Assembly (NCBI RefSeq): GCF_019900845.1
Contig: NZ_CP074570.1
Span: 806,001-870,000, forward strand
Source: Paraneptunicella aestuarii
GTDB taxonomy: Bacteria; Pseudomonadota; Gammaproteobacteria; Enterobacterales; Alteromonadaceae
Reading direction: 5' to 3'
Length of the DNA: 64,000 bases
A program made the translations under genes and the position numbers. Numbering within the stretch: position 1 is the first letter of the stretch; the number at the start of each line of letters is the position of its first letter. The notes beneath the pieces were generated by a model. That model did not search any database, was not told the DNA's origin, and saw nothing but the letters and a program-made list of their open reading frames with translations. Shown one piece after another: positions 45,961 to 57,900 of this stretch.

Positions 45961-48900
45961 GCCTCTGTCAGCCAACTTCCAGCAATTCAACCTGTCGCAG
46001 AAACGACTTTATTACTTCCATCTTTCGCTCAGGAAAGAATGTGGTTTGTGGATCAAATTGAATCTGAACCGGCGCAAAATAATCTTTCGTTCTCCTTAAA
46101 GTTTTATGGGGAACTTAACATCGCTTATCTAGAGCGGGCATTTACCACCATTATTTCTCGCCATCAGGCATTAAGAACCACCTTCAATGAAAGCGAAGGA
46201 CAGGTATACCAAAAGGTTCAGGATACTTTTGCATTTAATATATCTATCGTCGATCTAACAGATCTCACGCGTGATAAACAAGAAAGCAATGTCGAAAAAT
46301 TAAGCCGTGAAGAAGCCTCAAAAGCCTTCAACCTGGCTAAGGATTTGATGTTGAGAGCAACATTGCTGAAGCTCAACGCTCAGTCTCATATTTTGTTGCT
46401 AACGGTACATCATATTGCAGCAGATGGCTGGTCTCTAGGGGTTTTGACCAAGGAACTTAACGCTCTATACGCCGCACAAATTCATAACAGGGATAATCCG
46501 CTAACCCCACTGGATATCCAATATAGCGATTATGCCCATTGGCAACGCAACTGGTTGAATGGGGCGGTGCTAGAAAACCACTTGGCCTATTGGAAAGCGC
46601 ATTTAAGTGATTTACCTGTTGTTCATGGCTTACCTCTGGATCACCCCAGACCTTTAGTACAAAGTTTTAAAGGGGCATCAGTTCATCATACGCTTGATAG
46701 CGAGCTTGTGGAGAGTTTGTATAACTTGGCCAGAGGAAATCAGGCGACGTTATTTATGCTATTAAATGCTGCATTTGCCTGCCTTTTGAGCCGTTACTCT
46801 GGTGAAACCGATATTGTCATAGGTTCGCCAATTGCCAACAGGGAACAGGCTGAAGTAGCACCGCTTATAGGGGTGTTCATCAATAATCTGGTGTTCCGCT
46901 CGGATCTGTCTGGTGATCCACGCTTTATAGACTTGCTAGAACAAAGCAAAGAACGCACCTTTTCTGCCTATGAGCATCAGCAATTGCCTTTTGAAAAGCT
47001 GGTTGATGAATTACAGCCTGAGCGTAATCTAAGCCATAGTCCTTTGTTCCAGGTAATGCTGATCCTGCAAAACCAGGAAATGGAAGCATTGAATCTGCCG
47101 GGACTGGAAGTAAAGCAATTGCAACCAACAACCTCTTACGCTCAATATGATCTCACGTTGACGATACAAGAAGACGATAATGGGCTGAAAATGGATTGGC
47201 AGTATGCTGCTGATATATTTGATTTGACCACTATTGAGGGAATGGTCAAACATTTTGACGTGATGTTGCGGGGAATAGTCCAATCACCGACGACTCAAGT
47301 CAGCCACTTGCCTCTGCTGGCTCAAGAAGAATCATCGCAGATATTGAATGCATGGAATGACACTGCAACGGAATTTCCTCAAGACAAGTGTATTCATGAA
47401 CTGTTTGAACTGCAGGTGCAAGCAACTCCAAAGGCGATTGCAGCAGTATTTGAGAGTGAATCTTTAACTTACGAACAGCTAAATCAGCGGGCGAATCAGT
47501 TGGCCAGATACCTGATACAGCAGGGGGTAAAGACAGATTCTGTAGTCGGAATTTGTATTGAGCGTTCACTTGATATGCTGGTGGGAACGCTTGCCATAAT
47601 GAAAGCAGGTGGTGCTTACCTACCCATGGATCCCGGTTATCCCAAAGCGCGTTTAGAGCACATGATTGAAGACTCCGGCGTGCAATGGGTTATTTCACAC
47701 AAACAGGTGGCAGAGCAGCTAAAACTGAAAAACAGCATTTGTTTAGATGATGAGCGCTTGTCTGCAGAATTAATGCAGCAGGAAAATACCAATGTTGCTA
47801 AAGAAAGCCTGGGACTGACGTCGAATAATCTGGCTTATCTTATATACACCTCTGGTTCTACCGGTAAGCCAAAGGGCGTTATGTTGGAACACCTTAATGT
47901 GGTGAATTTCCTGACATCAATGCAAGCCACGCCCGGTTTAACAGATAAAGACACCTTGCTTGCAGTAACCTCGTTATCTTTTGATATCCATGTTCTGGAA
48001 TTGTATCTACCGTTAGCTGTTGGTGGAAAAGTGATCATCGCCTCATCTGAGGCAGTGCTGTCTCCTGATCATCTGTCAACGTTAATGGCAGAACATCATG
48101 TGACAGCCATGCAAGCAACACCTTCTACTTGGAAAATGCTGGTTAACAATGACTGGCAACCTCGTAGCGAATTAAAGGCTTTGTGTGGTGGAGAGGCACT
48201 AAATGATGATCTTAAGCAAGCTTTATTAGCGCGAGAGTCTCTTGAACTTTGGAATATGTATGGCCCTACTGAAACCGCAGTTTGGTCGGCAACTCGTAAG
48301 ATTGAAAAAGAGATTTCTTTAGGAAGACCCATTGCCAATACGCAGTTTTATGTATTGGACAACCATCTAAACCCCGTGCCTGTTGGCGTTGCTGGTGAGT
48401 TATACATCGGTGGGAAAGGGGTGGCCAGAGGCTATTTCAACCGCCCAGAGCTGACTGCTGAGCGATTTATACTGAGCCCATTCTCAGAGACTCGATTATA
48501 TAAAACGGGTGATTTGGTTCGCTGGTTGCCAGACGGCACTCTGGAGTATCTGCGCCGTGTTGACCTTCAGGTAAAGGTACGCGGGCACCGTATTGAGCTT
48601 GAAGAAGTGGAAACAGCATTGAAACAACATGCTGACGTTATAGACGCCGTAGCACAGGTCTTTACGGAAGACGGTGTATCTAGTTTAGTGGCGTATGTCA
48701 CCAGCAATGCTGCTGATATTGAATCAGGGCTAAAACAAAAAATGACCGAGCACCTTGAAGGGTTCTTACCTGTATATATGGTGCCGACTTCCTTTATGGT
48801 TCTGGAGCAAATTCCACTTACGCCAAATGGAAAAATTAACCGTAATGCCTTACCTAAACCACAAATCGTGTTGGAGGCAGAGTATGTTGCACCAACAACG

Positions 48901-51900
48901 GAAACTGAAAAGCAACTATGTCATATGTGGCAGACGCTATTGAAGTTAGAGGTTGAGCAAGGCCAATTTATCAGTGTTAACAGTAACTTTTTTGATCTGG
49001 GCGGGCATTCGTTATTGGCTGCTCGACTGGTGGCGTTGATACGACAAGAATGGCAGGTAGAGGTTCCCATCAAAGCGTTGTTCTCGGCACAGTCGGTACG
49101 CAAGCTGGCAAGTGTGATTGACCAGACGTCTTGTAGCCAGGTAGCCGAAATCTTGCCTGCCGCCACGGATAAGCCAATACCATTGTCGTTTGCACAACAG
49201 CGTTTATGGTTAATTGAGCAGATAGAAGGCGGTACAAACCAATACAACATGTGTCAGGCTTTCCGGTTGTCGGGCAAGCTGGATATCGCTGCCATGACCG
49301 CAGCTTTTGAAGCCATTGTTGAACGCCATCTTGTATTGCGTACTCGTATCCAGACAACCGATTCTGGTGAGGGTATGCAAGTGGTATCTAATGATTGGGA
49401 CTTTGCTGTACCTTACCTGGATTTGAGTGGCTTGGCCGAAGATGAAAGAGAGCCGGCTATTTTCCAGCACATTGCAGAAGAATCATCGCAGCCCTTTGAT
49501 TTAAGCCGTGATCTCATGATGAGAGTCAAACTACTGAAATTGGCTGATGAGGTTCATGTTCTGTTGGTGACCATGCATCACATTGCTGTAGACGGTTGGT
49601 CTGTCAGTATTATATTTGATGAATTTAACCGCTTGTATCGTTCTCCGGAACAGCAATTACCAGAGATTTCGGTTCAATACGGTGATTATGCCCAATGGCA
49701 AAAAGCCCAGCTTCAGGGAGAGGTGCTAAACCAGCATCTGACATTCTGGAAAAACCGCTTAAAGAATTTACCAGAGGTACATAATTTAGCGACAGATCGT
49801 CCCAGACCGCCAGTGCAAAATTATGCCGGGAGCCATCATCTTCAAACTATCAGTGCAGAAGTTCAAAAAGGCATATACAAACTGGCTAGAGCAACAGACA
49901 CGACACCATTCATGGTGTTGCAAACTGCGCTTGCTATCTTGTTGTCCAGACATTCCGACAAGGGAGAAAATGCTGCAGAATCGGAAAATATCATTATTGG
50001 TTCTCCTGTTGCGAATCGTGAACAGGCAGAACTGGCACCCCTTGTAGGCTTTTTCACTAACAGTGTTGTATTGCAGACTGATCTTTCCGATAACCCCTGT
50101 TTCTCTGATTTATTGCAACGCAGTAAAGAGGTTTTGCTTGATGTTTACGAGCATGCACATTTGCCTTTTGAGAAACTGGTCGATGAACTAAAACAGGAAC
50201 GTAATTTAGGATACTCACCATTATTCCAGGTGAAATTAGCTCTACAGAACAATGAGCAGGGCTGGTTTGATTTACCGGGAATCGTCGCAGAGAAAATTGA
50301 ACAATCTCATTCTGTGGCATTGCACGATTTAAGTGTTGATATTTACGAGTTAGACAAGGATGGTGAGGCTGACGGGTTAAAGCTTGACTGGGAATACGCA
50401 ACAGCTTTATTTAATGCGGCAACAATAGAGCGTATGTCCGCTCATTTTGAGGTGTTGTTAAAAGGCATTATTGAAACGCCGAATGCAAAGGTGAGTGAAC
50501 TGCCGTTTTTATCTTCTAAAGAAGTTGAGCAGTTGTTAACCTGGTCAAAATGGCCTTCACAAGACTCTAATAAACAGGATGTTTCTGTTCTTGAACTGTT
50601 CGAAGAACAAGTCGCCAAGAATCCGGATAACATTGCTGTCGTTATTCAGCAGTCTGCACAACACAGTGAAAAAATCAGCTATCAAGAATTAAATGCTAAA
50701 GCTAACCAGCTGGCTAACTATCTGGTAAATGAAGGCGTAAAACCTGACACCCTTGTGGGACTTTGTGTTGAGCGCTCTCTTGAAATGATGATTGGGATTT
50801 GGGGGATCTTAAAAGCCGGTGCTGCTTACGTGCCTATTGATCCTGATTATCCGGAAAAACACATCGAACATATTTTGGATGATTCAGGGATTGAAATCAT
50901 GCTCACCAGTTCAGAATTGCTTTCAGAACTGCCCTTTGATGACCTGCAAATATTACCTCTTGATGATGAAATGTGGGACAGCTTCTTAGGGGATTATGAT
51001 GAGGAAAACCTTGATAGACAGCAGCTTGGTTTAACGTTAAACAATCTGGCTTATGTTATCTATACCTCGGGATCTACCGGATTACCTAAAGGTGTAACTG
51101 TTGAGCACAAGGCATTGGCTCAATCAACACTATCTCGCTTCGAGGTGTATCAGGAGTCACCTCAAAGCTTTGCGTTATTTTCTTCTTTTGCTTTCGACAG
51201 CTCAATTGTTGGTATTTTCTGGACCTTGGTGTCGGGTGGCAAACTATGCATTGTGGATACCAGTCGAGGGATTGATCTGCAAGCCTTCCAGGTTCTGCTG
51301 ACAGAGGAAAAAATCAGTCACTTCCTAACCTTGCCTAGTGTTTATCAAACCATGCTGATGGCGGATTTACAGCCGGGAGAAGCAATCAAAACAGTGATTG
51401 TTGCCGGAGAAGTCTGTGATCAGAATCTGGTAAAACAACATCAGTCAAGCGATCACTGGCGGAACAGCCGTTTGTTCAATGAATATGGCCCCACAGAAGC
51501 GTGTGTCTGGAGCAGCTTCTATGACTGTACGCATCATGCTGGTGGCTCGATACCCATTGGTACTACAGTTCCCCATGCCGAATTGTATGTTTTAGATAAC
51601 CGCTTGCAGCTTTGTGCTCCGGGGGTTGTTGGGGAACTTTACATTGGCGGTGAAAATCTGGCTCGTGGTTACCATAATGCGCCGGCGCTCACTAAAGAGA
51701 AGTTCATTGAAAGCCCTTTCCAGCAGGGACAGCGTCTATACAAGACCGGTGATCTTGTTCGTTGCTTGCCGGAAAAAGATGGCAAACCAGGATATCTGGA
51801 GTTTATCGGGCGTCTGGATCATCAAATTAAAATTCGCGGTTTCAGGGTTGAGTTAGGCGAAATTGAAGCGGCTATTGTCGCCAGTGATCTGGTGTCTGAG

Positions 51901-54900
51901 GCCGTTGTATTAGCCAAATCTTTAGACCCTGCTCAGGAAGCACAACACTTGGTGGCCTATGTCGTGGCTAATGAGACTAACTGTGAAGTGTTTTCGAATG
52001 AAAAAGGGTTGGATGAATCGGCTTTCCGCGAGGCATTAAATACTGCTTTGGCGAGTAAATTGCTGAGTCATAAGATCCCGTCGGTGTTTGTGTTGTTGGA
52101 TAAACTACCGCAGACCCCTAACGGTAAGGTTGATCGTGCAGCTTTACAAGAGAAAGCTGTACCGACTCAATTGACACAAAAGTATGTGGCTCCCAGAACA
52201 GACATTGAAAAACAATTAAGTGAAATTTGGCAAAACTTGCTGAAGCGCAAAAAAGTTGGGATCACGGAAAACTTCTTCTCTATAGGTGGTGATTCCATTC
52301 TGGCCATTCAGGCTGTTACCTTGGCTGGAAAAGAAGGGCTGATGTTGACTACTCGTCAGATCTTCGAGAGTCAGACCATTGAAAAACTGGCTCCTCTGGT
52401 AAACTCTGAATCCAAAGTTGTAGCACCACAGCAAAGTATCTCCGGGGAACAGATTTTAATTCCGATTCAGAAGGCGTTTCTGTCTACCGATTTAGTGGAT
52501 CTGGATCATTACAACCAGTCTGTTCTTTTAACGCTACCAGAGAACTTCTCAATTGATGCTTTGCAACGTATTGTTTCTGCCATATATGAGCGTCATGACG
52601 TGTTGCGCTTGTCTGTGTCAGACGATAAAGCGACCTATATCCCATACAGTGAGACGTTGGCAGAGCGTGCCGTCAGAAGGATCGATCTTGGTCATTTAGA
52701 CGGTGAAGCCTGGGAGGCTGAGCTGGCTAAGCTGGGTACTGAGATAAAAGCGGGTTTGTCCTTGGCTGATGGTGACGTTTTCCGTGCTGTTTTATTTGAT
52801 GGTAAAGTTGAACGCCGTCGTTTGCTGTTGACTATGCATCATATGGTTGTTGATGGTGTGTCCTGGCGTATCCTGCTACAGGATATGGCCTCTGCATTTG
52901 CATTGTGGCAGCAGGGAACAACCATAACATTGGCGCCTAAAACCTCGTCATTTCAGCAGTGGGGCGAATACTTGCTGGAATATGCCAACAGCGACAATTT
53001 ACAACCAGAGAAAGACTTTTGGTTGGCGCAGTGCCAGGAGCCAGTGGATGCTCTACCGGTTGATCATGAAGGTATTTCCGACAATAGTATCGCTGCCTCT
53101 AAAACTCTTACTTTCCAACTTCGGGAAACAGAAACTCAAGCTTTGTTGAATGTGTGTAATGCAGCCTATCGTACAGGGGTTAATGACCTATTGTTGTCGG
53201 CATTGTATTTAGCGCTACACAAATGGACGGGCGGGAATACCTTCCGTATCGATCTGGAAAGTCATGGTCGAGAAGCATTAACCAATACTTTGGATTTAAC
53301 CCAAACCATGGGTTGGTTTACCAGTGTATTTCCGGTGACGCTAGCATCAGCATCCGTTGCCTCATTGGGTGATGTGATCAAATCTCTTAAAGAGCAATTA
53401 AGAAAAGTACCAAACAATGGTATTGGCTTTGGTTTGTTGCAGCAGATGCTAAAAGATTCTGCGCAAAATCAAGTCTTTAGGCAGGCTACCGGTGTTGCCC
53501 CGATTTTGTTTAACTATTTGGGGCAATTTGATCAGGTTGTTAACAGTGACGGTCCATTCCAGGAAGCCGTTGAGTTCGCCGGAGATGATGTTAGCTCTGC
53601 CCGTCAGCGTGGTCATATGATTGAACTCAATGGTATGGTGACTGGTGGTAAACTAAGCTTCTCACTTCGATTTAATGCTTTGCAATATCAGCAGGAAACA
53701 ATGGCCTCTCTGGTACAGGGTATTGAATCTTCGCTATATGAAATCATTGAGCATTGTCAAGGTGATAGCGTCGGTGGTGTCACGCCATCCGATTTCCCGC
53801 TGAGTCAGGTTAGCCAGGTACGATTGGACGACTGGTATCAGGTGTGGCCTGATATGGAAAAACTCTATATTACTACCGGAATGCAACAAGGTTTACTATT
53901 CCATAGTAGTTTGGATGTGTCCGCTTATTTGACGCAATTATCGGTTAATATTGAAGGTTCTTTGGACGCTGTTGCCATGCAACAAGCATGGCAAGCGGTG
54001 GTCAGTCGTCATGATGTGTTCCGTACCGTTTTTGTCGATGATCATAGCCATCAAATCGTATTGTCCGACGTAGCTTTGCCGTTTATGCATTTGGATTGGT
54101 CTGAATTCAGTGAATCTGAGAAGGACGATAAATTAACTCAATTCCTGAGAGAAGATAGAGCGTCAGGTTTTGATCTGACACAAGTCCCTTTGATGCGAGT
54201 TACCTTGATTACCTTCTCAGAGATGCGTCATAGCCTTGTTTGGTCAAACCATCATGCCTTGTCTGATGGTTGGTCACTACCATTGGTATTGAAGGAAGTG
54301 ATGTCCTTCTACAAGATCGCTCACAGCAACGCGGATACAACATCATTAGCCTCGGAACTGCCTGCTCCTCCAGCTTATGAGAACTACATCGCGTGGCTAC
54401 AACAACAGGATGAAGACAAAGCCAGAGAATTTTGGGCGGACACACTTGCCAGTGTTGAATCACCGACTCACATTCATCTTGAGCATTCAGTTGAGAATGA
54501 AACAACCGGGCCTGGCAAGCAAACATTAAGCCTGACCCCAACAATGAGCCAGCAGTTGCAGTCGCTGGCAAGGCAGCATCAGGTAACCCTTAATACCCTT
54601 GTTCAGGCCGCATGGGCCTACACCATTCATCAATACAGTGGTGAACAGCAAGTGGTCTTTGGTGAAACTGTTTCAGGTCGCCCACCAGAATTGAAAGACG
54701 TCGAGCACATTGTTGGACTCTTTATAAACAGTCTTCCAGTTGTGGTGAATATTGATCCTGCACAGCCAATAGGTAGCTGGTTGCGTGAGTTGCATCAGGC
54801 CAGTATTGGTCGCGTTGAGAATGGCTTCCTGGCACTGTCTGAAATCCAGAATTTGAGTCCGGTAAGTCAAATCGGCGGCAAGGGGCGTACTCTCTTTGAT

Positions 54901-57900
54901 ACCTTGGTGATCTTTGAAAATTATCCTGTCGATCAGGAAATTCAGAAAATTGTTGCCGATTCAGACTTAACTGTTACAGGCATCAAAAATGAAGAATACA
55001 CCAACTACGCTTTAACCTTGATGGTGCTACCGGAAAATACGGACTTGAATGGTAAGCTCAGTTTTGAACTGGGTTATCGTCGGGAGCAGTTTAATTCAAA
55101 CTCTATCGCCAGATTGTTAGGCCAGTTTGAGTTGATTTTGTCGACGTTCCTGGAGCAATCCACACAGCGTGTGGGCGAGCTGTCAGTGCTTGGCTCTGAT
55201 GATGAGAAACAGCTGATAGAGTGGAATAGAACAACTGCTGAATACCCAGAAGATAAATGCATCCATGAATTGTTCGAGCAACAGGTAGCGCTAAACCCTA
55301 ACGCTGTTGCCGCAGTATTTGAACAGGAGCAATTCACTTATGCTCAGCTTAATGAACGTGCTAATCAGTTAGCGCATTATTTAGTGGCTCAGGGAATCAA
55401 ACCTGATTCTGTGGTAGGCGTTTGTATTACCCGTTCAATGGATATGTTGGTCGCAACACTGGCCATTATGAAAGCTGGTGGTGCATACCTTCCAATGGAT
55501 CCGGGCTATCCTAAATCGCGTCTGGATTATATGGTGGAAAACTCAGGGGTTAAATGGGTCATTACTTCTAAAAACATGGCTGAACTGCTCACAGTGGAGC
55601 AGACCATTTGCCTGGATGACGCTGATTTTGCTCAGCAGTTAAGCCTGCTTCAAAGCAGTAACCTGGCAAAGGCCGATTTGGCACTGACCTCTGCTAACCT
55701 GGCTTACCTGATTTATACCTCGGGTTCTACCGGGAAACCAAAAGGCGTAATGCTGGAACATCGCAATGCTGTTAACTTCCTGTTTTCCATGGAAAAATTG
55801 CCAGGGTTGACGTCTGAAGATACGTTGTTGGCTGTGACCTCTCTGTCATTTGATATTCATGTACTGGAATTATACCTACCGCTCTGTGTTGGTGGAGCTG
55901 TGGTGATTGCATCCAATGAAGCGACTACCTCGCCAGATGATTTGGCAGCACTACTGCAAGAACATCAGGTTACGGCCATGCAGGCCACCCCTGCTACGTG
56001 GAAAATGCTGCTGAGCAATCACTGGAAACCGCAACAAAAATTGAAAGCTCTTTGTGGTGGTGAAGCGATAGGTGAGGATTTAAAAGATGCTTTAATCGCA
56101 CTCGAAGGCATCGAACTTTGGAATATGTATGGCCCTACAGAAACTGCTGTATGGTCGGCGACCCATAGAATTGAAAATAAGATTTCTCTTGGTGCGCCGA
56201 TTGCAAATACTCAGTTCTATGTGTTGGATAGTCAACTTAATCAGGTACCAATCGGTGTAGCTGGAGAGCTTTATATTGGTGGCGCAGGCGTCGCCAGAGG
56301 GTATTTCAATAAGCCTGAGCTAACAGCAGAAAGGTTTATGCAGGATCCATTCTCGGCCTCTCCTGACGCACGTTTGTACAAAACTGGTGACTTAGTGTGC
56401 TGGCTACCTGATGGAACATTAGAGTACATCAGTCGAATTGACCAGCAAGTGAAGATTCGAGGTTTTCGTATAGAGCTGGGTGAGATTGAGTCCCGATTAA
56501 ACCTGCATCCTGAAATCAAGGAAAGTGTGGTTGTTGCTCAAGGAAAAACAGGCAACAAACAACTTATTGCTTTTTATCTTGGCAAAGATGCAGAGGTTGC
56601 ACTGGATCATACAGAGCTGAAGGCATTGCTGCAGCAAGCTTTACCTGAATATATGTTACCGACAACTTTCGTCAGACTTGATTCTATTCCACTGACACCA
56701 AACGGCAAAGTCGATCGTCTTGCGTTGGAAAATCTGGACGTCAATCTGGAATCAAAACAAGCCTATGTGGCTCCGCGCAATGATACTGAGCAACGGCTTG
56801 TTGATATTTGGGCTGAGGTGCTAAATCTGGAACCTGAAAAAATAGGGGTTAAGGATAGTTTCTTTGAACTGGGCGGACACTCTTTGCTTGCGACGCAAGT
56901 GATTGTCAAGATCCGGAGTCAATTTGAAATTAATCTGCACCTGAAATCCTTATTTGAGCAGGATTGCATCGCGCAGTTGGCGGGTTTGATTCTTGAAGCT
57001 GAGAAAAGCAAGTTTCCAAAGATATTGCCTGTTAATCGAACTGAATTGGCAAAACAGGGACAGAATTCTCTGCCGCTTAGCTTTGTTCAGGAGCGCTTAT
57101 GGTTCATTGAACAGCTTGACCCCAATAGCGCCAACTACAATAACCCGGGTGCTGTTACTATCAAGAGTCATGCAAGCCGCCCCTTGAATGTTGATTGGGT
57201 AGAGCAAGCACTTAATATCATTATTGCTCGACATGAAAACTTGCGCACTTTGTTCCCGAGTGTGGAGGGGAACGTACAGCAAGTCATTTTAGCGCATTTG
57301 GACTTTAAGCTTGAAACTGTTGATTTGAGTGGCGTTCAAAATCAGGAGGCTCGTAATCAAGAAGCTCAGGCAATTTGTCAACTCGAAGCCTCTACACCTT
57401 TCGATTTGGGTCAAGGGCCGCTGATTAGAGGCAAACTCATTAAACTCAGTGAGAATGAGCATATTTTCATGCTAAATATGCATCATATCATCAGCGATAA
57501 CTGGTCAATGGCGATCATTATCAAAGAATTCCGACTCATTATGGAAGCCTTTGAGAAAGGCGATACGCCAATTTTGCCCACATTACCGATTCAATATGTC
57601 GACTACAGTGTTTGGCAAAGGCAATTCATGGAAGAAAGTGGGTTGCTGCAGAATCAGATGGACTACTGGCAGAATAAATTGGCTGGTGTTGAAGAGAGCC
57701 TTAATTTGGCGACTGATTACCCAAGACGGACTACACCAACCTTTGATGGTGCAACGGAGGTGTTTAGTCTCGATTCTGAACTAGCCAATAGCCTGAAACG
57801 TTTAACTGAGAAGCAGGGTTGCACACTCTATATGACCCTTCAGGCAGCCTTTAAGTCACTGTTCTACCGATACACTGGACAGGAAGATATTTGTTTCGGC

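Noticed and set aside
53841..53960. Thioesterase or second epimerase after module 2
   Set aside because: The segment is the start of a condensation domain (TTGMQQGLLFHS) with HHALSDG downstream.
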